Assembly: GCA_027451585.1 (NCBI GenBank)
Contig: DAIDIZ010000031.1
Span: 1-47,726 of the forward strand
DNA from: Chlamydiota bacterium
Lineage (GTDB): Bacteria; Chlamydiota; Chlamydiia; Chlamydiales; SM23-39
Direction of reading: 5' to 3'
Length of the DNA: 47,726 nucleotides
The notes under the pieces: model-generated
Databases searched by the model: none
Seen by the model: the letters and a program-made list of their open reading frames with translations, nothing else
What the model was told of the DNA's origin: nothing
In this document: positions 30,697 through 38,485 of the stretch, piece after piece
How the letters are laid out: each line of letters opens with the position of its first letter
How positions within the stretch are numbered: position 1 is the stretch's first letter
Translations under genes and position numbers: made by a program

Positions 30697-31887
30697 CTAT
30701 ATCTCAAATGCGTCGCGTCTGTGATCTGCTGTTAGAACGATTGTAGCAAGAGTTCCACATATAAATCGGAGCCATGTAGGATAAATAGGCCTCATAACGG
30801 ACTCAATAGCAACAGCCAAGATCGGCGCACACTCTTTATATTCGAATTGATCGAGAGTCGTTCGGTTAAAGGGGACGGGGAAGATTTTATTCAAGAAAGG
30901 GAGGGCTGCGCAACAACCGATCGTGCATAAATTCCATTGAATAAGAGAGCAAATCGAGACAGAATACCGTGGTGGAACACGTTTTGCGTCTAGGCTTTTG
31001 AGAATTAGAAAACGATCAGCCATACTAAGAAATGTTATCAGAGATTTGACTATTAAGAACTTGCAGATGCTTTTTCTGGTGAACAAGCATCTGACACTTC
31101 TTTTCGAAGCATTCCAGGTAGCGAGCCACGAGATGGCTTCCGGGTGATTGTATTCACGAGCCTTTTCGGATAAACCGAAAAAGAACGTCGCTACTAGACA
31201 GGGAAATGCGTCATTTAATACACGAAGAGATGCGAAGCTTCCGTAACGGAGGCCAATCTTATACAAGTGCTCTAAGTAAAAATCGGGGGCGTCCATACAC
31301 TTAGGAAGAGACGATAAAAAAACACCATTTCTGAATATTTCACTGATAACTTCGCTGTTATCGATTCTCATTAGATGGTTGCATAAAAAAAATATCCCCG
31401 GGGACGCTCTTGGTGGGAGATTTTTCGCGATTTTTATAGCGACGGTCTCACAAGAGTCCGATTGGGCAATTTCGATCTTATGATCCAGACAAAATCGGGG
31501 GAGGAAATAATCTAGAATTGCATTCTTGACCCCCTCCTCTACCTCAACCAGTTCCTGGCACACCGCATGAACAGATTCAAGAGAAAACGGCATCTCCTCT
31601 TGTCTTGGTGGTGTTTGCGTTTGCTCCAATAGCGTCCGGTCAGCAATCATCAAAATTCGAGAAGGAGCGGTTTTTGTGGTTTGAGAAATCACTTTCCTTA
31701 GCAGAGGAGATCGGTAGAGTCGCGCTAGAGTTTTTACTTCTTGGAGTAATTCTTGAGCATATCTGTAAGCTTTGCTACTCACAGACGTAAGAGAGCTGAG
31801 TTCTTTGTGCGGAAGGTAAGACATTACAATGCCTATAACCTCCTGTGGTATTTTATTGAATGTTTCGTGTTTTGTTATTAATGTCAT
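30697..31887 (-). CDS. F-box-domain protein with C-terminal hydrophobic segments (putative effector)
   Basis: 396 residues. Residues ~9-50 fit the eukaryotic F-box: IPQEVIGIVMSYLPHKELSS followed by LTSVSSKAYRYAQE. That domain binds Skp1 and recruits targets to SCF ubiquitin ligases. The middle (about 60-270) is helical and unknown, with a conserved AREYNHPEAISWLATWNASKRS. The last ~120 residues carry two or three hydrophobic stretches (FLIVKSLITFLSMADRFLIL, NLCTIGCCAALPFLNKIFPV, TWLRFICGTLATIVLTA), which suggest membrane insertion. There is no signal peptide. Bacterial F-box proteins (Legionella, Amoebophilus, Protochlamydia) act in host cells. A strong promoter lies upstream. A degraded paralogue follows downstream. 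Family call rests on the F-box pattern alone. Confidence 0.72.
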   Translation of the reverse strand: MTLITKHETFNKIPQEVIGIVMSYLPHKELSSLTSVSSKAYRYAQELLQEVKTLARLYRSPLLRKVISQTTKTAPSRILMIADRTLLEQTQTPPRQEEMPFSLESVHAVCQELVEVEEGVKNAILDYFLPRFCLDHKIEIAQSDSCETVAIKIAKNLPPRASPGIFFLCNHLMRIDNSEVISEIFRNGVFLSSLPKCMDAPDFYLEHLYKIGLRYGSFASLRVLNDAFPCLVATFFFGLSEKAREYNHPEAISWLATWNASKRSVRCLFTRKSICKFLIVKSLITFLSMADRFLILKSLDAKRVPPRYSVSICSLIQWNLCTIGCCAALPFLNKIFPVPFNRTTLDQFEYKECAPILAVAIESVMRPIYPTWLRFICGTLATIVLTADHRRDAFEI

Positions 31888-31908
31888 AGTTTCATATTAT
31901 TATTAATG

Positions 31909-31937
31909 ATTATAGTGTATTTTTTTAAATATTTCAA
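31909..31937 (-). promoter_or_regulatory. Strong sigma70-type promoter of the F-box gene
   Basis: On the minus strand TTGAAA (31937-31932) and TATAAT (31914-31909) are separated by exactly 17 bp, ending 21 bp before the ATG at 31887. It is close to the ideal consensus within an AT-rich stretch. No ribosome site lies in the short leader. Confidence 0.7.
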
Positions 31938-32057
31938 TTGTTTTGTATTGTGCTGATTGTTAGTGATATGCGTTTGTGCTCTCGCTCTGCCGCAACTTTA
32001 AGAACATTTTCCTATCGAAGATAAGGAGAGCAATCGGCTAACATTTTCTTCATCTAG

Positions 32058-32828
32058 ATGGGCAAACACACTCCCTCTCGTCCTCTTTGTACCTTTGCCA
32101 CCAGTTGCTGGGAAAATGACTGGCGCACCATTTTGCTTTCGGCCGAGTACTTAGCAAAGCTCCAGATTGCCCATCATCGCTATCCTTTTGCCGAGCGGCT
32201 CCTCATTATCAACAATGTCCTCGATCTTCCTTTTGTGAAGCGGGTGGCTGAAGATCTGTTGAGACAAGGCGTGTTGACTCGCTATGTGGTTGTGGATGAG
32301 ATCGTGGGTGAAATGCTCCCCTTTTTTCATCTCAGTCGTTCTGATTTTCGCCTCTCGGCGAATGCTGCGGAGTATGGGACGAGTCATCCTAATTGGATTT
32401 ACTACAATGCGCTCGGTCCCTTGGCTGCGATCTATTCTTGTGGGTCCGATTACCTTCTCTACATGACGGGTGATGTCCGTTTGGAAAGACCTGTTCGTTG
32501 GATCGAAAAAGCGATCCGGATGATGGAAAAACGGCCTGAAGCGAAGGTAGCCAATTTGGTTTGGAATGAGCGCTACGATGAGGCAAAGCGGGAATCGTAT
32601 GGCAAGACGTGGAATTTTTTTCTCGCTAAAAAAGGATTTTCCGACCAGATGTTTCTCGTGAAAACAGCCGATTTTAGGGCCCCGATTTATGGGGAAATTA
32701 GGGGGGATAGTGATCACTTTCCTCGAGGGGATGTGTTCGAAAAGAGGGTTTTTAGCTACATGTTAAATCGCGGTTGGGAGAGAATCATCTACAGACGAGG
32801 AAGTTACCTCCACAAAAATATTTCTTAG
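32058..32828 (+). CDS. Unknown protein, possible nucleotide-sugar transferase fold
   Basis: 256 residues, not firmly recognised. The opening LCTFATSCWENDWRTIL and the middle YLLYMTGDVRLERPVRWIEKAI resemble a GT-A glycosyltransferase plan: an early strand, then an acidic GDV-type motif near residue 140. There is no clear DxD, and the C-terminal GDSDHFPRGDVFEKRVFSYMLNRGW is typical of such folds only loosely. No signal or membrane segment. It ends 4 bp before dnaG, so the two are likely co-transcribed. The start ATG has no visible ribosome site. Confidence 0.6.
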   Translation: MGKHTPSRPLCTFATSCWENDWRTILLSAEYLAKLQIAHHRYPFAERLLIINNVLDLPFVKRVAEDLLRQGVLTRYVVVDEIVGEMLPFFHLSRSDFRLSANAAEYGTSHPNWIYYNALGPLAAIYSCGSDYLLYMTGDVRLERPVRWIEKAIRMMEKRPEAKVANLVWNERYDEAKRESYGKTWNFFLAKKGFSDQMFLVKTADFRAPIYGEIRGDSDHFPRGDVFEKRVFSYMLNRGWERIIYRRGSYLHKNIS

Positions 32829-32832
32829 CCCT

Positions 32833-34590
32833 ATGCCGACGTTTTCTCGAGAAAGTCTTGAACAACTCCGTTCTCGCATCGATCTGGTCGAGGTTTTAAA
32901 CCCGCACCTCAAGCTCCAAAGAGCGGGTGCTGCGTTCAAGGCTCTCTGTCCTTTTCATGAGGAGAAATCGCCTTCGTTTGTGATCCAAAAAGGGGATAGC
33001 CACTACCACTGTTTTGGGTGTGGAGCGCATGGCGATGCGATCCAGTTTTTGATGACCCATCTCCGGATGTCGTTTCTCGAAGCGGTCGAAAATTTGGCGG
33101 AGCGGTTTCACGTCCCTCTCGAGGAGGTCGAAGGAAAAGAAAAGCCGCAGGGGCCTCCAAAAGCAGCGCTCAAAGATGCATTGTGCAAAGCCTCTTTATT
33201 TTATCATTTTTGTCTGTTGCATACGCTGGATGGGCATGGGGCGCTCGATTATCTTTATAGCCGGGGGATCGATCTCGATTTTATTCGCACGTTTGAACTG
33301 GGTTATGCGCCGCGGGGTGCTCTCTTTCAAAAAGCGATGAATGAGCAAAAGGTGCCTCATGTCGTGTTAGAAGAAGCGGGCCTTGTATCGCGGGGGAGAG
33401 ATTTTTTTTCCGATCGGATCACCATTCCGATTCGAGATCCAATGGGTTCCATCATCGGATTTTCGGCGCGCAAATTCAAGCCTGATACATTTGGGGGCAA
33501 GTATGTCAACCCGCCCGAAACGCCCCTTTTTAAGAAGTCGAAAGTCCTCTTTGGCTTAAGCTATGCTAGGAAAACCATTGCCAAGGAAAAAAGGGCTCTT
33601 GTCGTCGAGGGACAGATTGACGCGCTCAGGTTGATCCATTCCGGATTTCTGTGGACTGTGGCGGGGCAGGGGACTGCATTTGGAGAAGAACAAGCAAAAG
33701 AGCTGATTCAACTCGGGATTCGGCAAGTGTATCTTGCTCTCGATGGCGATCAGGCGGGACAAGAAGCAACAGTGAAGATCGGCCATATTTTTCAAAAGCA
33801 AGGGATTGAAGTTCTCGTGGTAAAACTCCCGGAGAAAAATGACCCGGATCTCATTTTGCAGGAGAAGGGGCCTGATGCCTGGCAAAAGTTGCTTGAGAAA
33901 AGTGTCGATTACATCACTTTCTTTGTCGATCGTCTCTCTCAATCGATCAATATCCAATCGCCTGCGGGTAAAAACGAACTTGTCCAAACAATTGCGAAAA
34001 GAATCCGGGAGTGGGATCATCCGTTGATGGTGCGTGAAAGTTTGCGCAAGCTCGCACGCCTCACGCAAATCCCCGAATCGATGTTGAGTGTGGAGGGAGG
34101 TCCCCCTCAAATTCACATTAAACGATCGGCAAGCGTTGCGTTTACCGAAGTGGATCCTGATCGGGTTTTGGAGGCAGACCTCCTCCGATGGTTGTTCCTT
34201 ATGGGCGAGAGTTGTCCTGAGTTACTCCCTTTAGCCGAAAAATATTTGAAAGAAGAGCATTTTCGGGTGGGGGCTGCTAAGGTGTTGTTTGAAAAATATG
34301 TGTCGGCGGCTAAAGAAAATCGACCGCGCGATCTCCTCTCTTTGGCAATTGATCTCGATCAAGCCGAAGCGCAACTCTTCCTCGCTGAGATTCTGCAAAA
34401 GAAAGTGAATCGAGAAAAGGCGGTCTCTTGCTTTACCGAAACGGTGCAGAAAATCCTCGAAAGACATTGGATGCAGCAAAGAGAAGAGATCAAGCTCAAG
34501 ATCTATAGCGGACGGTGTTCCGAAGAAGAGGTTCTCTCTCTTGCTAAGCAGTTTGATCAATTGAAGAGAGAACGCCCGTCCGTCACTTAA
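32833..34590 (+). CDS. dnaG: DNA primase
   Basis: 585 residues. Synthesises RNA primers for replication. The N-terminal CHC2 zinc finger is CPFHEEKSPSFVIQKGDSHY followed by HCFGCGAHGD (about residues 37-67). The catalytic core follows with YLYSRGIDLDFIRTFELGYAP and IPIRDPMGSIIGFSARKF. The TOPRIM domain has VVEGQIDALRLIHSG (metal Glu) and VYLALDGDQAG (metal Asp's) near residues 255-320. The C-terminal helicase-binding part is helical and less conserved. Its 3' end can pair with the following bases in a hairpin (34566-34603). Position beside glyS matches the C. trachomatis CT794-CT796 neighbourhood as I recall. Confidence 0.96.
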   Translation: MPTFSRESLEQLRSRIDLVEVLNPHLKLQRAGAAFKALCPFHEEKSPSFVIQKGDSHYHCFGCGAHGDAIQFLMTHLRMSFLEAVENLAERFHVPLEEVEGKEKPQGPPKAALKDALCKASLFYHFCLLHTLDGHGALDYLYSRGIDLDFIRTFELGYAPRGALFQKAMNEQKVPHVVLEEAGLVSRGRDFFSDRITIPIRDPMGSIIGFSARKFKPDTFGGKYVNPPETPLFKKSKVLFGLSYARKTIAKEKRALVVEGQIDALRLIHSGFLWTVAGQGTAFGEEQAKELIQLGIRQVYLALDGDQAGQEATVKIGHIFQKQGIEVLVVKLPEKNDPDLILQEKGPDAWQKLLEKSVDYITFFVDRLSQSINIQSPAGKNELVQTIAKRIREWDHPLMVRESLRKLARLTQIPESMLSVEGGPPQIHIKRSASVAFTEVDPDRVLEADLLRWLFLMGESCPELLPLAEKYLKEEHFRVGAAKVLFEKYVSAAKENRPRDLLSLAIDLDQAEAQLFLAEILQKKVNREKAVSCFTETVQKILERHWMQQREEIKLKIYSGRCSEEEVLSLAKQFDQLKRERPSVT

Positions 34591-34603
34591 GGGCAGTTCT
34601 CTC
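34566..34603 (+). terminator. Hairpin across the dnaG stop codon
   Basis: GAGAGAACGCCC (34566-34577) pairs with GGGCAGTTCTCTC (34591-34603) with one bulged base, enclosing the dnaG TAA. It could slow or end transcription, but lacks a T-run. Confidence 0.45.
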
Positions 34604-34650
34604 CGTCCCTCCGGTCAAGAGCTCTGCACCAAGGAGAGCAAGAGTTCTCG

Positions 34651-34759
34651 GCAAGAAACAGGATAATACCCATTAAAAGTGGATTTTTTTGGGCTGCAGG
34701 GCCTCCCTCATCATGCCCATCATTAGGCTAAGCCTCGCGGCGTTATCCTGTTTCTTTGC
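34651..34759. other. Inverted-repeat-bounded intergenic element, possible structured RNA
   Basis: The 187 bp between the convergent dnaG and glyS ends contain GCAAGAAACAGGATAA (34651-34666) and its near-perfect inverse TTATCCTGTTTCTTTGC (34743-34759). They enclose smaller hairpins (GGGC/GCCC around 34691-34718, and AGGCT-A-AGCCT near 34725). The plan is a closed stem with internal hairpins, as in a small structured RNA or a mobile palindrome. I looked for SRP RNA, tmRNA and 6S signatures and saw none. Confidence 0.4.
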
Positions 34760-34777
34760 TTATTCTTCTACAACCGC

Positions 34778-36172
34778 TTATTTTAGTTTTTCGCTTAAGA
34801 TTTGAACGAGTTGATTCACAGGGATGCGCTCTTGTTTCATCGTATCGCGATCGCGTAAGGTGACTGTGTCATTTTCCATCGTTTCAAAGTCGATGGTGAT
34901 GCAAAACGGTGTCCCCAGTTCGTCTTGTCTGCGATATCGTTTGCCGATCGCTCCCGATTCGTCGTACTCGCAGGCCCAAATCGAGCGGAGCTGTTCAAAA
35001 ATCTGCAGCGCTTTGCTTCCGAGCGGATCTTTCTTCATGAGAGGGAAAACGGCCACTTTTACCGGCGCGATGCGGGGTGCGAAGTGCAGAACGGTGCGCA
35101 TCTCTCCATTTTCGAGTTTCTCCTCTTCATAGGCGTCGCAGAGAAGGGCGAGAAGTGTTCTCTCAACTCCGAAGGTAGGTTCGATCACGTGGGGGACGAA
35201 TTTTTCTTTCGTTTCGGGATCAGTGTACTCGATCTTGGTTCCCGAAAATTCGGCATGTCGTTTCAAATCGAAATCGGTCCGGTAGGCAAGTCCGTACAGC
35301 TCACTTCTCCCAAAAGGGAAGTCGTAGACAAGGTCAACTGTTCTCTTTGAATAGTGAGAGAGTTGCTCTTTGGGGTGCTCTTTCTCGTGGACGTGGGTTT
35401 TCTTCAGACCAATCAAATCGCACCAATCGTGCATGCTTTTGAGCCATGAGATAAAGGTGCTCTTCCATTCGTTTTCTCGGATGAAATACTCGATTTCCAT
35501 TTGCTCGAACTCAATGACCCGAAAGACGAAATTACCGGGGGTGATCTCATTGCGAAATGCTTTTCCGATTTGGGCCACCCCAAAGGGGACTCGAACGCGG
35601 GTCGTGTCGATGATGTTCTTAAAATCGAGGAAGATGGCTTGGGCTGTTTCGGGACGAAGGTAAGCGAGATCGCCGTCGCTTCCGGTTTTGCTCATGTGGG
35701 TATGAAACATCAAGTTGAAGACACGCGCTTCCGTAAAGTCGGTAGCTCCGCATTTCGGGCATTTGATCTTGTTTTTGATGACAGTTTCGGTCATTTCGGA
35801 AAGGGTCATTCCGTCTGCGCTTTTATGCAGCGCCTCTTCAATCAAGTGATCGCATCGGAATCGTCCTTTACACGCTTTACAATCGATCAGAGCGTCGTTG
35901 AACCCTTCGACATGCCCGGAGGCTGCCCACGCTTTCGGATGGAGCAAGATGGGGCCATCGAGACCAACCATGTCTTTTCTTTTCTGGACAAAAGTTTTCC
36001 ACCAAAGATCTTTCACGTTTTTTTTCAATTCGACGCCGTAAGGACCGAATGAATAGGTGTTGGCAAATCCTCCGTAGATTTCAGATCCAGGATAAATGAA
36101 TCCTCTGCGTTTACAAAGGGCGACAACTGGCTTCAAACTCTCTTGAATAGAGGGGATAAGTGCTTCTTCCAT
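34778..36172 (-). CDS. glyS: Glycyl-tRNA synthetase, dimeric (alpha2) type
   Basis: 464 residues. Class II enzyme of the alpha2 type shared with archaea, eukaryotes and some bacteria. It shows CKRRGFIYPGSEIYGGFANTY at the start (the family's G-x-x-x-P-x-x-EIYGG), a Cys-rich insertion CKACKGRFRCDHL...CPKCGATDFTEARVFNLMF, then RPETAQAIFLDF, motif 2 (AQIGKAFRNEITPG) and a C-terminal anticodon domain. No tetrameric alpha/beta type sequence is present. C. trachomatis has the fused alpha-beta bacterial type (about 1,000 residues) at this same position, as I recall. The gene is therefore in place but of another origin. It lies convergent to dnaG and downstream of a DoxX-family gene. Confidence 0.95.
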   Translation of the reverse strand: MEEALIPSIQESLKPVVALCKRRGFIYPGSEIYGGFANTYSFGPYGVELKKNVKDLWWKTFVQKRKDMVGLDGPILLHPKAWAASGHVEGFNDALIDCKACKGRFRCDHLIEEALHKSADGMTLSEMTETVIKNKIKCPKCGATDFTEARVFNLMFHTHMSKTGSDGDLAYLRPETAQAIFLDFKNIIDTTRVRVPFGVAQIGKAFRNEITPGNFVFRVIEFEQMEIEYFIRENEWKSTFISWLKSMHDWCDLIGLKKTHVHEKEHPKEQLSHYSKRTVDLVYDFPFGRSELYGLAYRTDFDLKRHAEFSGTKIEYTDPETKEKFVPHVIEPTFGVERTLLALLCDAYEEEKLENGEMRTVLHFAPRIAPVKVAVFPLMKKDPLGSKALQIFEQLRSIWACEYDESGAIGKRYRRQDELGTPFCITIDFETMENDTVTLRDRDTMKQERIPVNQLVQILSEKLK

Positions 36173-36212
36173 AAGCGAAAAAGTATATCCCCTCTAGCTA
36201 AAATTCTCAAAT

Positions 36213-36707
36213 CTAAAATTTGGGTTGGCGGTGGGCCCATCGTTTGATCCAAGCATCGATCGAGATTCTCCCTGGTCCAAAGAGAAAAACGAGGACGGCT
36301 GTCAATAGGAAGGGATAGGGCGCTTGATGAACCAGAGCGGTCGGTTCTGAAAGAAATCTCATGTTTGCGAATGCTTCTCGGTGAGCCAAGGAAAGGACGC
36401 TACCCATGATGAAAATCAAAGGGATCGAGATGAGTCGTGAGGCAAACCCAAAAAACAGAAACAGTCCCCCTACAACCTCAAAGGAAGCGACAAAGTAGGC
36501 AGTCATTTCTGGAGAGCTGATCCCAAGTGAACTAAAAAATTGAGTTACTGTATCGATATGGGCAAACTTGCCTGCTCCTGCCATCAAAAACTGGTGTCCC
36601 CAGACAAGACGCATATAGAGAAGAAAGAGGCTTTGCAAGTTGCTCCCTAAAAGGACGATCCATCCGTAGATTCGGTCGATGAGGCGGAGAAAAAGACTTT
36701 CGAACAT
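36213..36707 (-). CDS. DoxX-family small membrane protein
   Basis: 164 residues from ATG 36707, with GAGGAAG ideally placed upstream. A longer frame would run into a palindrome. Four hydrophobic helices fit the DoxX/DUF family: LYMRLVWGHQFLMAGAGKFAH, then SFEVVGGLFLFFGFASRLISIPL, and a late FLLTAVLVFLFGPGRISIDAWI ending. The last carries the GPGxxSxD signature. DoxX proteins are small quinone-linked or redox-stress membrane proteins; function in this lineage is unknown. Transcribed toward glyS (40-bp gap), so probably one unit, and divergent from rlmN. Confidence 0.85.
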   Translation of the reverse strand: MFESLFLRLIDRIYGWIVLLGSNLQSLFLLYMRLVWGHQFLMAGAGKFAHIDTVTQFFSSLGISSPEMTAYFVASFEVVGGLFLFFGFASRLISIPLIFIMGSVLSLAHREAFANMRFLSEPTALVHQAPYPFLLTAVLVFLFGPGRISIDAWIKRWAHRQPKF

Positions 36708-36725
36708 ACTTCCTCGGGGTTTTTT

Positions 36726-36773
36726 GGAGGGGACTGTAAAATCGCTTCCAAATGGAGTTTTACAGTCCTCTCC
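36726..36773. repeat. Palindromic repeat, diverged family A copy (48 bp)
   Basis: GGAGGGGACTGTAAAAT (36726-36742) pairs with GTTTTACAGTCCTCTCC (36757-36773). The stretch CGCTTCCAAATGGAGTTTTA resembles the inverse of the family A arm at 4138-4175 (CGCTTCCAGATGGAGTTTTG). So it is a variant of the same element, placed between divergent DoxX and rlmN genes. Confidence 0.7.
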
Positions 36774-36789
36774 CCACAATGAAGAGAAA

Positions 36790-36819
36790 TTGGTTTTAAA
36801 ACAAGGGGAGCGGTATACT
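36790..36819 (+). promoter_or_regulatory. Possible sigma70-type promoter of rlmN
   Basis: TTGGTT (36790-36795) and TATACT (36814-36819) are 18 bp apart. The ATG at 36830 is only 11 bp past the -10 box, giving a nearly leaderless message, so either the start is further in or leaderless translation is used. Confidence 0.45.
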
Positions 36820-36829
36820 CTTGCCTGCT

Positions 36830-37858
36830 ATGAATCCATTTTGTTCTTTTTCCATCGGAGATTGTCGTAATTGGCTGACTCAGAACGGTGAAAAATCTTT
36901 TCGCGCCGATCAAATATTTGATTGGGTCTATGTGAAAGGGGCCTCCTCTTTTGAGGCGATGTCTAACTTAAGCAAAGAATTGCGTGCAAAGCTTTCTCAG
37001 TGCCTCGCTTTTCCGGTTTTAAAACAGGTCCGGACTTTAGAATCTGAAGATGGTGAGACGATTAAATTCCTTTGGGAGCTCTCCGATGGGAAAAAAGTAG
37101 AATCAGTCTTGATTTTGTCGGGAGATCGACGAACGGTCTGCGTTTCGATCCAGGTGGGATGTCCTGCTCGGTGTGCTTTTTGCGCCTCCGGGAAGCAAGG
37201 GTTAAAAAGAAATTTGACCACAGCTGAAGTGGTCGAACAAGTGCTCCACATCGACCGGTTTTTAAAGGAGAAGGGAGAGAGGGTCTCTCATATCGTCTTC
37301 ATGGGAATGGGCGAACCGATGGAAAATTATGATACCCTTGTTCAAGCAATTGCCATCTTCCATGAACCAAAAGGGCTCAATATTTCTCAAAGAAGAATTA
37401 CCGTTTCTACTGTCGGGGTCGTCGAGGGTATTCGAAGACTTGCAGAAGAGCCATTAAAGGTTAATCTCGTCTTATCTCTCCACTCTCCCAATCAGCATTT
37501 AAGAAAAAAGATCATTCCTTACGCCCGTAAATATCCTCTGGAAGAAATTTTGATGGCAATGGATGAGTATGCTGAGAAAACAAAGCGCGATATTACGTAT
37601 GAATATACCCTTCTTGCCGGCATTAACGACGGCAGGAGAGAGGCTGAGGAATTAGCCCACCTTTTGAGCGGCAAACAATGTACTGTGAATCTGATCCCCT
37701 ACAATCCTGTTGATGGCCTATCCCTGAAACGGCCAGAAAAGGATTCGATCGAAGAGTTCCGCGCGATTTTAGAGGATGAAGGGATCAATACGACTTGGCG
37801 TTATACGAAAGGAAAGGATATTGCGGCTGCCTGTGGTCAGCTGGCTTTACAAAATTAG
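36830..37858 (+). CDS. rlmN: 23S rRNA A2503 / tRNA A37 methyltransferase RlmN
   Basis: 342 residues from ATG 36830. A TTG three codons earlier is open. Radical SAM enzyme that makes 2-methyladenine in 23S rRNA and some tRNAs. The N-terminal RNA-binding part has FRADQIFDWVYVKGASSFEAMSNLSK. The iron-sulfur motif is CPARCAFCASG near residues 107-117, then GMGEPMENYD, the strand VNLVLSLHSP, and YEYTLLAGINDG. The late conserved Cys that carries the methyl lies in AAACGQL near the end. Length and order fit. Transcription is toward pgsA. Confidence 0.95.
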   Translation: MNPFCSFSIGDCRNWLTQNGEKSFRADQIFDWVYVKGASSFEAMSNLSKELRAKLSQCLAFPVLKQVRTLESEDGETIKFLWELSDGKKVESVLILSGDRRTVCVSIQVGCPARCAFCASGKQGLKRNLTTAEVVEQVLHIDRFLKEKGERVSHIVFMGMGEPMENYDTLVQAIAIFHEPKGLNISQRRITVSTVGVVEGIRRLAEEPLKVNLVLSLHSPNQHLRKKIIPYARKYPLEEILMAMDEYAEKTKRDITYEYTLLAGINDGRREAEELAHLLSGKQCTVNLIPYNPVDGLSLKRPEKDSIEEFRAILEDEGINTTWRYTKGKDIAAACGQLALQN

Positions 37859-37897
37859 CTTGTGGATTCAAGATAACTTTACTAAGATGTCACTGCA

Positions 37898-38485
37898 ATG
37901 AATATTGCCCATTTTTTTACTCTTCTTCGGATTTTCATCAGTCCGGTTTTCCCTCTTCTCTACCTACAATACGAGTGGTTGGGGATCCCGTTTGCCTATC
38001 TCCCCTACATCCTTCTCTTTTTCCTTTTGATCTGCGAATGTTCCGATCTCTTTGACGGCTATTTGGCCAGGCGATGGAACCTCGTCACCGATTTGGGGAA
38101 GATTTTAGATCCCGTCGCCGATTGTGTGACCCATATCTCCCTCTTTGTCACGTTCACTCAAGGCATTGTGCAGCTGCCCCTCTTTTTTGTATTGATTTTC
38201 ATCTATCGCGAGTTGTTCATTGGGGCTCTTCGGACTCTTTGCGCCCTCAAAGGATTTGCTCTGGCGGCTCGCCTAAGCGGGAAAATCAAGGCAGTTATGC
38301 AAGCTGTTGTGTGTTCTTCGATCATCGCGCTGATGATCCCCTACTCAGAAGGAGTTATTTCATTGGAGCTCTTCCAAAGAATTAGCTTTATTCTCGTCGC
38401 TCTAACCGTTTTTTATACTCTCATTTCGGTAGCCGACTACATCGTTGCCAACCGCAAGTACATTAGGCAAGCGATTTATCCATAG
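37898..38485 (+). CDS. pgsA: CDP-diacylglycerol-glycerol-3-phosphate phosphatidyltransferase
   Basis: 195-residue inner-membrane enzyme making phosphatidylglycerol phosphate. The CDP-alcohol phosphotransferase signature D-x2-DG-x2-AR-x8-G-x3-D-x3-D is complete as DLFDGYLARRWNLVTD followed by LGKILDPVAD (about residues 50-75). Several membrane helices surround it. It follows rlmN by 39 bp and its stop overlaps the glgA stop convergently by 10 bp. C. trachomatis has pgsA and glgA in this order (CT797-CT798). Substrate could be another CDP-alcohol acceptor, but context supports PgsA. Confidence 0.88.
   Translation: MNIAHFFTLLRIFISPVFPLLYLQYEWLGIPFAYLPYILLFFLLICECSDLFDGYLARRWNLVTDLGKILDPVADCVTHISLFVTFTQGIVQLPLFFVLIFIYRELFIGALRTLCALKGFALAARLSGKIKAVMQAVVCSSIIALMIPYSEGVISLELFQRISFILVALTVFYTLISVADYIVANRKYIRQAIYP

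Noticed and set aside
32151-32717. 188-residue frame opposite the unknown gene at 32058
   Set aside because: The plus-strand frame is longer, ends 4 bp before dnaG and looks more protein-like; the minus frame is Arg/His-rich shadow.
34651-34759. Small SRP RNA or 6S RNA
   Set aside because: The size and long terminal stem suggested it, but the GGAAGGAAGCAGC-type SRP loop and other signatures are absent on both strands.
36708-36779. Longer DoxX frame
   Set aside because: It reads through the hairpin at 36726-36773; GAGGAAG precedes the ATG at 36707.
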